From Chloroflexota bacterium (GTDB lineage Bacteria > Chloroflexota > Dehalococcoidia > UBA2979), in NCBI GenBank assembly GCA_947472995.1, contig CANJBO010000011.1, positions 1 to 53,330 of the forward strand: a stretch of 53,330 bases of DNA, written 5' to 3'. The translations under genes and the position numbers were made by a program. Below are positions 26,946 through 35,892 of the stretch, one piece after another. A model generated the notes under the pieces. That model did not search any database, was not told where the DNA came from, and saw nothing but the letters and a program-made list of their open reading frames with translations. Position 1 is the stretch's first letter. Each line of letters begins with the position of its first letter.

Positions 26946-28550
26946 ATGATCTTTGCGGAACACCTTGCCCGGTCCTTCGGCAGCGACCACGTCATTCGTG
27001 ACGTCTCCTTCGCCATCGGCGATGGGGAGCGCGTGGGCCTCGTCGGCCCGAACGGCGCCGGCAAGTCCACGCTGATGCGCCTGATCGCCCACGACGACGA
27101 GGCCGACGAGGGCGCGGCGGGCTGGCGCGGCGGCGACCTCGAGTTCCACCGACAGGACGCCGACCTCGACGAGACCAAGACGCTGGTCGAGGAGATGTGG
27201 ACCGCCTTCCCGGAGGCCCGCGCGATCGAGCGCGAGCTGGAGGAGGTCGCGGCGGAGATCGTGCAGGGCGACGGCGACCTCGACGCGCTGATCGAGCGCC
27301 AGACGAGCCTCTTCGAGCGCTTCGAGGCGCTCGACGGCTACCGCATCGACCGGCGCATCGGGCGCGTCCTCGACGGCCTCGGCTTCCCGGTCGAGGACCG
27401 CGGCAAGCTGTGCGGGCAGTTCTCCGGTGGCTGGCGGATGCGCGTCGGGCTGGCGAAGGTGCTGGTGCACCGCCCGCCGAACCTGCTGCTGGACGAGCCC
27501 ACCAACCACCTCGACGTCGCCTCACGCGACTGGCTCGCGCTCGAGCTGTCGGACTACAAGGGCGCGATCCTGCTGGTGACGCACGACTCCGAGTTCCACG
27601 ACGTGGTCGTGAACCGCATCCTGGAGCTGCGCGACGGCCGCGTGGAGTCCTACACCGGCAACTACAGCGACTACCAGCGCCAGAAGGCCGAGCGCATCTC
27701 GCAGCAGACGCGCGCCGCCGCCCGGCAGGACCGCGAGATCGCCAAGCAGACGCGCTTCATCGAGCGCTTCGGCGCGAAGGCCACGAAGGCCACTGCCGTG
27801 AAGTCGCGTGAGAAGGCCGTCGCCCGCATCGAGCGCATCGAGGTGCAGCAGGCGGAGCGCGAGGTCGGCTTCCAGCTGCGCGCATCGGGCCGCACCGAGC
27901 TCGACGTCCTGCGCGTCGCCCACGTCGCGCAGACGTTCGGCGAGCAGATCGTGCTGGTCGACGTGAGCATGCTCGTCGAGCGCGGGCAGAAGGTCGTCTT
28001 CCTCGGCCCCAACGGCAGCGGCAAATCGACGCTCCTGAAGATCATCGCCGGGAAGCAGCCGCCGACCGAGGGCGCCGTCGAGTGGTCCTCCCGCGCGCGC
28101 ACCGGCTACTACGACCAGCACCAGGACGAGGCGCTGCTCGCCGACCGTACGATGCTGGACGAGGTGCGCTCGGTCGCCGCGGACCAGCCGGACTCGGCGC
28201 TCCGCGGCATCCTCGGCCGCTTCCTGTTCCGCGGCGACGACGTGTTCAAGCCGATCTCGGTGCTGTCCGGCGGCGAGCGCAGCCGCGTCGCGCTGGCGAA
28301 GTTCCTGATCGAGCCCTCGAACGTCCTGCTGCTGGACGAGCCGACCAACCACCTCGACGTCGGGACGCGCCGCCGGCTCGTCGAGGCGCTCGAGTCCTAC
28401 GACGGCACGATCGTGTGCGCGAGCCACGACCCGGCGATCCTGGAGCGCGTGGCGACGCGCGTGTACCAGATCGAGGGCGGGGAGTGCCGCGAGCTGGAGG
28501 AGTACCGGCGCGAGCCGGACGAGAAGCGCAAGGCCTCGGTCGCCGAGTAG
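26946..28550 (+). CDS. ABC-F family ATPase
   Basis: The 534-aa protein has two ABC domains and no membrane domain, as in ribosome-associated ABC-F factors. Walker A loops are LVGPNGAGKST (about residues 32-42) and LGPNGSGKST. Signature motifs are QFSGGWRMRV and LSGGERSRV, and LLLDEPTNHLDV occurs twice. The linker between the domains is Lys/Arg/Gln-rich and helical (YQRQKAERISQQTRAAARQ). TAGCCT ends 6 nt before the ATG, which implies a leaderless mRNA. Subfamily (EttA, Uup or an antibiotic-protection type) cannot be decided here. Confidence 0.92.
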   Translation: MIFAEHLARSFGSDHVIRDVSFAIGDGERVGLVGPNGAGKSTLMRLIAHDDEADEGAAGWRGGDLEFHRQDADLDETKTLVEEMWTAFPEARAIERELEEVAAEIVQGDGDLDALIERQTSLFERFEALDGYRIDRRIGRVLDGLGFPVEDRGKLCGQFSGGWRMRVGLAKVLVHRPPNLLLDEPTNHLDVASRDWLALELSDYKGAILLVTHDSEFHDVVVNRILELRDGRVESYTGNYSDYQRQKAERISQQTRAAARQDREIAKQTRFIERFGAKATKATAVKSREKAVARIERIEVQQAEREVGFQLRASGRTELDVLRVAHVAQTFGEQIVLVDVSMLVERGQKVVFLGPNGSGKSTLLKIIAGKQPPTEGAVEWSSRARTGYYDQHQDEALLADRTMLDEVRSVAADQPDSALRGILGRFLFRGDDVFKPISVLSGGERSRVALAKFLIEPSNVLLLDEPTNHLDVGTRRRLVEALESYDGTIVCASHDPAILERVATRVYQIEGGECRELEEYRREPDEKRKASVAE

Positions 28551-28599
28551 CCCGTCCCGGGCGCGCGTACCCATCGGGCAACGGGTGAAGGTGGACGCC

Positions 28600-29694
28600 A
28601 TGACGGATGGACGCATCGGTGTGGGCATCGTCGGCGCGAACGTGCGCTACGGCTGGGGGACACGAGCGCATCTCCCGGCGCTGTCCCGCCTCCCCGAGTT
28701 CGAGGTGCGCGCGGTCGCGAATGCGCACCTCGACACCGCGCAGCAGACCGCGGACCGCTTCGGCATTCCCGCCGCCTACGACGGCTTCGAGGCGCTGATC
28801 GCCGATCCGACCGTGGACCTAGTGGTGGTCTCCGTGCGCGTTCCCGGCCACTTCGCCCCGGCGATGGCAGCGCTCCAGGCCGGCAAGCACGTCTTCTGCG
28901 AATGGCCGCTGGCCGTCAACCTCGACCAGGCGACGCAGCTGCGTGACGCCGCTCAGCGCCAGGGCGTCGTGGCGCACGTGGGACTGCAGGGGCGAAGCAA
29001 CCCGGAGATGCGCCGCGCGCGCGACCTGATCGCGAACGGGTACATCGGCGATCTCCTGTCATGCACGATGGTGTCGACCGTGACCGGCGCCGGCGTGCGC
29101 ACACCCGACAACACCTACCTGGCGGACGTGACGACGGGGGCGACCGTGCTCACGATCAGCGCCGGCCACAGCCTCGACTCGCTGCGCTTCGTGCTCGGCG
29201 AGTTCTCCGAGGTGAGCGCGATCGTCTCGACGCAGGTGCCGCGGGTGAGCGTCACCGGCACGGACGAGATCATCCATGCGACCGCGCCGGACAACATCGC
29301 GGTGAAGGGGCGGCTGCGCAACGGCGCGGTGGTGTCCGCGCACATCCAGAGCGTGCCGCTCTTCGGCACCGGCCTGTTCTTCGAGATCCACGGCACCGAG
29401 GGCGCGCTCGTGCTCCGCTCGGAGGGAAGCACCAACATCGGTGATATGACGCTCGTCGGCGCTCGCCGTGGCGATGCCGCGCTCGCGCCGCTGCCGCCGG
29501 ACGCCGCCTACGCCGTGGACACGACGTTCGAGGCGGGAGCGCCGGCGAACGTGGGCGCTCAGTACCGAGATATCCTGCGGGCGATCCGGACCGGCGAGCG
29601 GGTGGAACCCGATTTCGAGACGGCCGTCGAACTGCACCGCCTGATCGACGCGATCCAGCAGGCCTCGGATACCGGGACGCGCCAGCTGGTGTAG
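28600..29694 (+). CDS. GFO/IDH/MocA-family oxidoreductase
   Basis: The 364-aa protein has an N-terminal Rossmann domain (VGIVGANVRYGWGTRAH, then VRAVANAHLDTA) and the family segment GKHVFCEWPLAVNLDQA, in which the usual EKP is changed to EWP. The C-terminal domain contains NTYLADVTTGATVLTISAGH. The Lys of the catalytic EKP motif is therefore missing, which is also seen in some members. The ATG at 28600 has AAGGTGG upstream; the GTG at 28585 is less likely. Substrate unknown. Confidence 0.85.
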   Translation: MTDGRIGVGIVGANVRYGWGTRAHLPALSRLPEFEVRAVANAHLDTAQQTADRFGIPAAYDGFEALIADPTVDLVVVSVRVPGHFAPAMAALQAGKHVFCEWPLAVNLDQATQLRDAAQRQGVVAHVGLQGRSNPEMRRARDLIANGYIGDLLSCTMVSTVTGAGVRTPDNTYLADVTTGATVLTISAGHSLDSLRFVLGEFSEVSAIVSTQVPRVSVTGTDEIIHATAPDNIAVKGRLRNGAVVSAHIQSVPLFGTGLFFEIHGTEGALVLRSEGSTNIGDMTLVGARRGDAALAPLPPDAAYAVDTTFEAGAPANVGAQYRDILRAIRTGERVEPDFETAVELHRLIDAIQQASDTGTRQLV

Positions 29695-29699
29695 CGGCG

Positions 29700-30995
29700 C
29701 TAGCGGCCGGTCCCGGCGGTCAGCACCTCGATCGCCCCGTAGCCGCCCGGCGCCACAGCGCGCCACCACGTATACGCCTCGGCGCTCGTCGCGAACCAGA
29801 TGTCGCGGTGCTCGGAGGTCACGCCCCCGCCGGTGTCCATGCACGTGTAGACGAGGTTGTTCGGGTCGCCGACGACGCGAAACTGCTGCCCGAAGTGCGC
29901 GCGGTCGCACGAGGCGGCCCCGGCATGCACGACCGAGCCGTTCCGCATCGCGCCGCAGAAGCCCCCGCCGTCGCCGGCGCCGACCGTGCTGTTCCGCGTG
30001 CAGTAGTAATAGGTGATCGGCACGCGCATCGTCGTCGCCGCCGCGGTCACCGCCGGCGTGGGGTCGGACGCCGCCTGGCTGCGTCGCAGGAACACCACCG
30101 CGGCCGGTCGCAGCGTGACGCTGTTCAGCGTGCTGACCCACTCGGGCGCGCCGGGGATGTAGGTCAGCCACCGCTGCGTCGGCACGTCCAGCGCCATCAC
30201 CACGTCCACGGCGAACGGCTGCACCTTGATCAGTGCGCCGACGTCGTTCGTCCCGGCGACGCCGAGCACCAGGCCCCCGCGCGCCGGGGAGGCGAACGTC
30301 CGGGGGGTGCCCGTCAGGGGCATCGAGGCCGCCGGGGCGACCGGCGAGGTGTCCGACAGGGGCGCCGTGCCGGCTCGCCGCACCATGACGACGCTGTCCG
30401 CGCGAAGCGTGGTGTCGTTGAGCGAGTTCACGAAGTCGGGCGCGCCGGGGATATAGGTGAGGTAGCGCTGGCTGCCCGGGTCGATCACCGAGAGCCCGGC
30501 GACCGGGAACGCCTGTGCGGCGACCACGGCGGCGGGGGAGGTGGTGCCCGCGAGGCCGAAGGTCATGCCGCCGGCGGGAGGCGCCTCGAAGGCGACGGGG
30601 GTCGAGGGGGCGGCCGAGGGCAGGACGGGGAGCGTCGGCGCCGGCGCGGGGGCCTCGATAGTCCCGTCCGGGACGGTGACGAGGTACCGGGCCGCCACCC
30701 AGCCGACCGCCGTCGAGGTGCGGACCTGCTGCCACTCGACGCCATCGGCGCTGACGGTGCCCGGGACGATGGTGACGATCGCACGGTCATTGATGCAGTT
30801 GATGACGGCGCCGGCGAGGGAGGGGGCCTGCCGCATGTTCAGGCAGTCGCCGTCGGCGGCGATGCGCGCACTGGCTGCCTCGACCGACGTGGTGAACGTC
30901 AGCGAGGCGAGCATCGCGAGCGCGGCAGCGAAGGACACGAAGCCCGGACGCGAACCAACGACCCGGAGAAGCGACAGGTGTCGTCTCATCGGCAT
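29700..30995 (-). CDS. Exported SH3b and 3D-domain (RlpA-like) protein with internal repeats
   Basis: The 431-aa protein has a signal peptide (hydrophobic run to VEAASA). An SH3b-like domain contains LNMRQAPSLAGAVINCI and VGWVAARYL. Two copies of a module of about 100 residues follow, each with QR-YLTYIPGAPDFV or QR-WLTYIPGAPEWV and a final V-V/F-V/L-RR. The C-terminal domain is a double-psi barrel of the 3D type (ITYYYCTRNSTVG, VYTCMDTGGG). The Asp residues after CM match the family. It is probably a cell-wall enzyme or binder. TACCGT lies 6 nt before the ATG, so it may be leaderless. Confidence 0.82.
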   Translation of the reverse strand: MPMRRHLSLLRVVGSRPGFVSFAAALAMLASLTFTTSVEAASARIAADGDCLNMRQAPSLAGAVINCINDRAIVTIVPGTVSADGVEWQQVRTSTAVGWVAARYLVTVPDGTIEAPAPAPTLPVLPSAAPSTPVAFEAPPAGGMTFGLAGTTSPAAVVAAQAFPVAGLSVIDPGSQRYLTYIPGAPDFVNSLNDTTLRADSVVMVRRAGTAPLSDTSPVAPAASMPLTGTPRTFASPARGGLVLGVAGTNDVGALIKVQPFAVDVVMALDVPTQRWLTYIPGAPEWVSTLNSVTLRPAAVVFLRRSQAASDPTPAVTAAATTMRVPITYYYCTRNSTVGAGDGGGFCGAMRNGSVVHAGAASCDRAHFGQQFRVVGDPNNLVYTCMDTGGGVTSEHRDIWFATSAEAYTWWRAVAPGGYGAIEVLTAGTGR

Positions 30996-31230
30996 GGGAA
31001 AACGGTAACGGGGCGCTTGCGGGACGTGTCAAACCTCGCGGGGGTTGACGCAAGCGGCTGTGCCCGGTCTCACGAACCGCCGAAGCGTGCGGGAAGATGC
31101 CCGGAACCGACCCGATCCCGGCCCTCGTCCCGCCGCTCGAGGGCGTTCTCCGGTGCTTCGATTAGACGCGCCGACTGCGGAATGAGCGCGTGACGAGGTA
31201 GCCTGTGCCGGCACTTGAAGGAACCCCCCG

Positions 31231-31992
31231 ATGTCCGCCTCGCCCTCCCAGCACCCGCGCATCCTCGTCACCGTCGGGCGCCGGCGGGACGTCGATGAGT
31301 GGACGGCCTACGCCGACGCGGTCAAGCGCGTCGGCGGAGAGCCCATCGCGATGAGCCCGGACGCGTTCAGCGACGACCTCGACCTGGCGTCGTACGACGG
31401 GCTGCTGCTGACGGGCGGCGTGGACGTCGACCCGGCGCACTACGACGAGCCGCGCGACCCACGCACCCAGCGCCCGTTCCCGGAGCGCGACGCCGCGGAG
31501 CTGGCGGTGACCCGACGCGCGCTCGACCTTGACCTCCCGCTGCTCGCGATCTGTCGAGGGTTCCAGCTGCTGAACGTCGTCGCGGGCGGCTCGCTGCTCC
31601 AGCACCTCGAGGCCGAGGAGCCGCACCGTCCGCGCCGGGCCGGCACCTCCGGGCCGTGGAGTTCCGGCTGGCACCACGTCGAGGTCGGCGAGGGCTCGCT
31701 CCTCGCGCGGCTCTCCGGCGCGGCGTCGATGCGCGTGAACTCCCGGCACCACCAGGCGGTCACCCCGGACCGCCTCGCGCCGGACGCAGTCGCCACCGCC
31801 CGCACCGACGAGGGCGGCATCGAGGTGGTGGAGGCGATCGAGATCCCGGGGCACGCCTTCGCGCTCGGGGTGCAGTGGCACCCGGAACGCGCCGAGATGC
31901 AGGGCGACCCCGCGCTCGACGCCGGCGCGCTCCGGCTGTTCGCCGGGTTCCTCGACGCCTGTCGGACTGCGCGGGTAGTCCGGCCGCGCTAG
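31231..31992 (+). CDS. Gamma-glutamyl-gamma-aminobutyrate hydrolase-like amidotransferase (PuuD family)
   Basis: The 253-aa protein is a class I glutamine-amidotransferase fold. The start of the fold is VTVGRRRDVDEW, the oxyanion segment LLLTGGVDVDPAHYDE is typical of PuuD, the nucleophile Cys is in LLAICRGFQLLNV, and the His-x-Glu in GVQWHPE. The ATG at 31231 has GAAGGA upstream and a TAGCCT -10 box at 31200. It abuts the convergent gene at 31993 with no space between stops. The true substrate is not evident. Confidence 0.85.
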   Translation: MSASPSQHPRILVTVGRRRDVDEWTAYADAVKRVGGEPIAMSPDAFSDDLDLASYDGLLLTGGVDVDPAHYDEPRDPRTQRPFPERDAAELAVTRRALDLDLPLLAICRGFQLLNVVAGGSLLQHLEAEEPHRPRRAGTSGPWSSGWHHVEVGEGSLLARLSGAASMRVNSRHHQAVTPDRLAPDAVATARTDEGGIEVVEAIEIPGHAFALGVQWHPERAEMQGDPALDAGALRLFAGFLDACRTARVVRPR

Positions 31993-32292
31993 CTACGCCG
32001 CGGGCAGGGTGAAGTCCCGCGAGGAGTCCAGCACGCCGTCCGCGTACACGTGGAGGGTGTTGGCTCCGTGAAGGCCGCCCGGCAGGCCCACCGTGAAGTA
32101 CATCAGGTGGTTCGACAGGTAGAAGCGGGCGGACACCTCGGCGTCCGTTGGCTTGATCCGCCGGTGATCGCTCGTCTCCACCTCGAACCGGAGCTTGTAG
32201 TCGCCGCGCTCGCGCGCGGTGATCGAGGTGGTCAGCTCGGTGCTGCTCGCCGTCGCCGTGACCTTGATGTCGCCGTACTCGAGTTCTGTCAT
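31993..32292 (-). CDS. Small beta-rich hypothetical protein
   Basis: The 99-aa protein begins MTELEYGDIKVTATASS and alternates polar and hydrophobic residues. It has paired strands (TTSITARERGDYKLRFEVE, ARFYLSNHLMYFTVGLPGG) and no signal peptide. No Shine-Dalgarno sequence precedes the ATG, but TACGCT ends 6 nt before it, so it fits the leaderless class seen elsewhere in the window. The longer frame to 32511 is not supported. Family unknown. Confidence 0.6.
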   Translation of the reverse strand: MTELEYGDIKVTATASSTELTTSITARERGDYKLRFEVETSDHRRIKPTDAEVSARFYLSNHLMYFTVGLPGGLHGANTLHVYADGVLDSSRDFTLPAA

Positions 32293-32829
32293 GAGGAGAG
32301 CGTAGGCGTTCTCCCGGGCGCGTGCGGCCCCGCGAGCAGCACGGCTCCGCCGCAGCATTCCCTCCTCGACTGAACGCCCACCGACCGAGGCAGCGTGGCG
32401 AACACCCGCCTGTCTCGATGCCCCTGCACGCCTCCTCGATCGCCTCGACCGCGCGCATCGCGTCGATCTCCGGCACCTGTGCGCGCTGAGCGCGCGACCA
32501 CCTCGCCGCACCGCGTGCCGTTCTGCCTCAACGACGAGGGCGATGCGAGTGCATTCCGAGCCGGAATCAGAGATCCGAGCCGGGTGAATCAGAGAGAAGT
32601 CAGGAAGCGCACCGGCGATATCACGACGAAAACGTATGGTGAGTCACAGCACAACAACGGGGCCACGGCACGCACATAACGTGACCGCGGACGCAGAGAA
32701 CCGTCCCCAATGTCGACATGTCGCCGCGATCTTGGCGAGACATAAATCGACGTGGATATCGCTCGATATCTCATGTGCCCCGACACGCAGGGGCCGCACC
32801 AATCCATAACGTTAACGTTTACGTTAATT
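32293..32829. other. Long non-coding stretch with AT-rich end
   Basis: I see no confident gene here. Short frames such as 32395-32679 plus and 32289-32531 minus lack domain sense and ribosome sites. Composition drops from the local high GC to AT-rich near 32730-32830. That part holds two GATATC sites 4 nt apart (32755-32770) and an ACGTTAA-type palindrome cluster. A minus-strand frame with a plausible start near 32476 (PEIDAMRAVEAIEEAC) breaks down after about 25 residues and may be a gene remnant. Confidence 0.5.
32809..32827. promoter_or_regulatory. Overlapping palindromes of an ACGTTAA operator type
   Basis: ACGTTAACGT (32809-32818) overlaps TTAACGT-TT-ACGTTAA (32812-32827). Both are perfect palindromes in an AT-rich pocket beside the stop of the PAS gene. 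The form (central CG, dyad about 16 nt) is like operators of LacI-type and other dimeric regulators, but no regulator gene of that type is adjacent. Confidence 0.5.
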
Positions 32830-33378
32830 TTACCGGGCCTCAACCGCTCCCAGCAATTTCACCGCAATGGGCGCCTCCTCGGCGATCAGCAGCGCGTCGA
32901 CGCGCGACGCCTCGATGACGGAGTTGGCGGCGGCGAGCTCCTCGGCGCGGGTGCGCAGATCCTGCTCCGCGGCCTTGCGTGTGCTGATGTCCTGGATCAC
33001 GCAGACAAAGAACCGATCCCCGCTGCGGCTCCTGCCTTCGCCGACGATGATATCGAGCGGGAACTCCTCGCCAGTCGCGCGGAGGCCGACGACCTCGCGA
33101 TGCACATCCCCGATGCCGCCCGTGAGGTCCTTCGGGGTGAAGGCCGGGATCAGCAAGGCGACGCTCTCCCGGATGGCCTGGGGCCGCTCGTAGCCGAACA
33201 TCTCCAGCGCCGCCGGGTTGATGTTGCGGATGGACCCCGACTCATCGACGGTCACGAAGCCGTCGGTCATCGCCTCGAACACCATCCCGCTGCCCATCCT
33301 GATGGGTCGGAATGGTATCGGCTGTCCGGTGAGCCGGCTCCAGCCGATCCGGAGGAGGAGTGAGAGCGGTCGCTGCAT
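32830..33378 (-). CDS. PAS-domain-only protein
   Basis: The 182-aa protein holds one PAS domain (FEAMTDGFVTVDESGSIRNIN, AALEMFGYERPQAI, RSGDRFFVCVIQDISTRKAAEQ) followed by a helix (RTRAEELAAANSVIE). The output part expected after such a linker (kinase or GGDEF) is absent and the frame ends soon after. It could be a single-domain sensor or the stub of a truncated sensor kinase. The ATG at 33378 is preferred over the TTG at 33384. It borders an AT-rich non-coding stretch. Confidence 0.75.
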   Translation of the reverse strand: MQRPLSLLLRIGWSRLTGQPIPFRPIRMGSGMVFEAMTDGFVTVDESGSIRNINPAALEMFGYERPQAIRESVALLIPAFTPKDLTGGIGDVHREVVGLRATGEEFPLDIIVGEGRSRSGDRFFVCVIQDISTRKAAEQDLRTRAEELAAANSVIEASRVDALLIAEEAPIAVKLLGAVEAR

Positions 33379-33478
33379 CGTCAAATCGAAACTTCTTTTC
33401 GCTGTGCCCTGCGAGGTGCCCGGGTGCGATGCCTACGCATCATCCGCGAGCCCTCGTCACCGAGGCGTCACCCGGGGG

Positions 33479-33859
33479 TCATTGGGCGAGCAGCACGTCG
33501 AGCTGGACCGCCTCGCGCACCGTCTCGCTGAAGGCGCCGTTGTTGCTGCAGCTCACGGCCCACGGGCTGCTGGTGCCGCTGACAGTGCACGTCTTGTACG
33601 AGGAGGACGGAGAGAGCCGAACCTGCGCGGTGGTCGGGCGGGCTCCGCCCGCGGCAGTGAAGGAGAGAGAGTCGATGTTGGCGGGGTTCGCAGGGTTCAG
33701 GTGGTAGCTGACGGAGGAGATGGCGTATCCGGACGGCGACTGCGAGTTCTGGCCGCCGGTGGCAGCGGATGCGGATGCGGGAGTGCCAGCTAAGGAGGCG
33801 TACGTCGCCACCACGATCGCGATGAGTCCGATTCGGCTCAGCAGTGTGGTCAGCGGCAT
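33479..33859 (-). CDS. Small exported protein, Ser/Thr-rich, with two Cys
   Basis: The 126-aa product has a signal peptide (hydrophobic LIAIVVATYASLAG and a cleavage site near ASASA). The mature part is polar and beta-rich, with HLNPANPANIDSLSF, RPTTAQVRLS and two Cys (KTCTV, VSCSN) that may form a disulphide. It has a plausible ribosome site (GGAG) 8 nt before the ATG. I do not recognise the family; surface or secreted filament proteins have similar features. Confidence 0.7.
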   Translation of the reverse strand: MPLTTLLSRIGLIAIVVATYASLAGTPASASAATGGQNSQSPSGYAISSVSYHLNPANPANIDSLSFTAAGGARPTTAQVRLSPSSSYKTCTVSGTSSPWAVSCSNNGAFSETVREAVQLDVLLAQ

Positions 33860-34109
33860 CTCGTGACTCCCGGCGGCTGAGGAGCGGTGTCCGTCGCGGA
33901 CGCCCTTGACCTCATGGAGGGGAATCTATGGCACCGACCCTGAGCCCTCGCCAAGAAACGCGCCTCGTCGCCTAAGAGCTTCCTTGGAGCCCGGCCCCGC
34001 CGGTGATGCCGCCGTATGGATGCGCACTAGAGTGCGAGGTCAGGCGAGTCGTGGCACGCGACACAGTTCGCCGCTCCCTGACCGCGCGCGACTGCCTCGA
34101 ACGGAACCT

Positions 34110-34841
34110 GTGACTCTGCTCCCTTCCGATCCCGAGGCTGAGCGGAGCATCGCCGCCGCGCTGGTCGTCGAGGATGACCCGCGCAGCGCCGCGTTGATGC
34201 AGACGATCCTCGAGGAGATCGTGCGCCGCGTCGTCGTGGTGAACACCGCGACCGAGGCGCTCGACGCGCTGGCGGAATCCTCGTTCGATGTGATCACGCT
34301 GGATATCGGGCTGCCCGATATCACCGGCCTGGAACTGCTGCACCACATTCGCGAGCTGAGCGACGCGCCGGTGATCATGGTGACCGCCGTCGATACCTCC
34401 TCGTCCATCGTCGAAGCCTTGAAGTCGGGCGCCGACGACTACCTCATCAAGCCGATCCGCCCCGCCGAGCTGCGTGCGCGCATCGGGGCCGTGCTTCGCC
34501 GCACCGGACCACGAGCGCACGAGGTCGAGCTGTACTCGGACGGGCGTCTCGTCATCGATTTCGCTCGCTCACTGGTGGTGCTCGCGGGCGTGTCCAGCAC
34601 GCTCAGCGCGACGGAGCGCCGCCTGCTCCATGCGCTGGTCACCCACGCGGGACGGGTGCTCACCCACGACGAGGTGATCAAGCAGGTGTGGGGCGCGGGG
34701 TACGAGGGGACGCAGGCGAACCTGCATGTGTTCGTGTCGTACCTGCGCAAGAAGGTGAACGCCCGGGGCGACGCCCACCAGTACATCCAGACCCACCGCG
34801 CGATCGGGTATGAGTTCGTGCCGATCGAGGCCACGCCGTAG
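34110..34841 (+). CDS. OmpR-family response regulator
   Basis: The 243-aa protein has a receiver domain (acidic pair in ALVVEDDPRS, phospho-Asp in VITLDIGLPDITG, Lys in YLIKPIRPAEL) and a winged-helix DNA-binding domain (LSATERRLLHAL, HDEVIKQVWG, VSYLRKKVNA, GYEFVPI). The GTG at 34110 gives a normal N-terminus; the frame is open upstream to 33906, but that stretch looks non-coding. No sensor kinase gene is adjacent. It is convergent with the small protein at 34862. Confidence 0.88.
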   Translation: MTLLPSDPEAERSIAAALVVEDDPRSAALMQTILEEIVRRVVVVNTATEALDALAESSFDVITLDIGLPDITGLELLHHIRELSDAPVIMVTAVDTSSSIVEALKSGADDYLIKPIRPAELRARIGAVLRRTGPRAHEVELYSDGRLVIDFARSLVVLAGVSSTLSATERRLLHALVTHAGRVLTHDEVIKQVWGAGYEGTQANLHVFVSYLRKKVNARGDAHQYIQTHRAIGYEFVPIEATP

Positions 34842-34861
34842 GCATGACCGGTCCTGCGCGT

Positions 34862-35080
34862 TCAGACCGCGCGCGGCTCGAGGGTCTCCCGCAACCACCT
34901 CCGCAGCATGGTGACGGCCTCCTCGACGTCGACGAGGGTCGAGGACGACTCGAACCCGTGTGAGACGTCGCTCGTCGTGCGCATGAACGCGCGCAACGGT
35001 GGGTTCGACCCGGCTTCCACGCGGACGCGGAGCAGGAAGAGTGCGGTGACGTCGTCCGAGCCGGGCAGGTGATCCGTCAT
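34862..35080 (-). CDS. Small 72-aa protein downstream of the BTAD regulator
   Basis: This short frame begins MTDHLPGSDDVTALFLLRVR and continues RVEAGSNPPLRAFMRTTSDV before a final helix (EEAVTMLRRWLRETLEP). It lies 44 nt downstream of the BTAD regulator on the same strand, with GGAA and AGGG upstream. The coding pattern is convincing because the alternative frame across the region is low quality. Role unknown; its position suggests it works with the regulator. Confidence 0.6.
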   Translation of the reverse strand: MTDHLPGSDDVTALFLLRVRVEAGSNPPLRAFMRTTSDVSHGFESSSTLVDVEEAVTMLRRWLRETLEPRAV

Positions 35081-35124
35081 GCCCTGATGTTCCGCGGTCT
35101 GCGTCACCGGAGCGTGATGCGAGG

Positions 35125-35892
35125 TCAGGGCTGCAGCAACTCCTGGACGAGCGATTGAAGCCGCGGGGTCGGTGAGAGGCGCAGCTCCCTCAAGAGCAAC
35201 GTGCGGTAGGCCTCGTACGCGTCCAGCGCCTCGGACTGATTGCCCTCGGCGAGGTGCACACGGACCAGCGCGACATGCGCGCTTTCGCGGAGCGGATCGG
35301 CGCTGATCGCCGCACGAGCCGCTTGCACAGCGTCGCCGAAGCGAGCAACCGCGGACAGCTTCTCCGCCAGTGCTTCGAGCGCGTGCAGACGCAGCTGGCG
35401 CCAGTCCTCTGCCTCGATGATGACCCACTCGTCGTACCAGTCGGGAAGCAGCTCCGACGTGAGCGCAGCGATCGCCTCGGACGTCATGTCGTCGTCCGAG
35501 GGGAGGGTATCGACGATCAGCAGGCGATGCGCCAGCGCGCGCGATTCTCGCAGATCGAGCGTGACCCCTGACGCCAGGTCCAACTCGAGGACGTCCACCT
35601 GCATCGCCTCGCGCGTGATCTTGTCGAGTCGCCAGATCGCGGAGCGCAGGCTGGCGTGTGCCTGTTCCTCGGACACGTCGGGCCACAGCGCACCGGCGGC
35701 GGCGGCGCGCGTCATCGGCCGCCCCTTCAGCGCGAGGAAGGCGATCAAGCGCTGGGATCCCCCGGGGAGAATGACAGGAATCGCGCCCTCGGACAGCTGG
35801 AACGCCCCCATGAGCGAGAGCTCGAAGTCACGCGGCGTATCGCCGGTGGAGCGGGGTACCGGGATGGCCCGCTGGGGGATCCGAGGGGCCAT
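35125..35892 (-). CDS. BTAD-domain transcriptional regulator (SARP-like)
   Basis: The 255-aa protein has an N-terminal winged-helix of the OmpR/SARP type (FELSLMGAFQLSEGA, GGSQRLIAFLALKGRPM, EEQAHASLRSAIWRL) and a C-terminal helical BTAD domain (LLPDWYDEWVIIEAEDWRQL, ALVRVHLAEGNQSEALDAYE, RLLLREL-like segment). Unlike large SARP regulators it has no ATPase or TPR tail. The ATG at 35892 follows GAGG. Such regulators often control secondary-metabolite or stress genes, but no obvious target cluster is beside it. The small protein downstream may belong to the same unit. Confidence 0.87.
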   Translation of the reverse strand: MAPRIPQRAIPVPRSTGDTPRDFELSLMGAFQLSEGAIPVILPGGSQRLIAFLALKGRPMTRAAAAGALWPDVSEEQAHASLRSAIWRLDKITREAMQVDVLELDLASGVTLDLRESRALAHRLLIVDTLPSDDDMTSEAIAALTSELLPDWYDEWVIIEAEDWRQLRLHALEALAEKLSAVARFGDAVQAARAAISADPLRESAHVALVRVHLAEGNQSEALDAYEAYRTLLLRELRLSPTPRLQSLVQELLQP

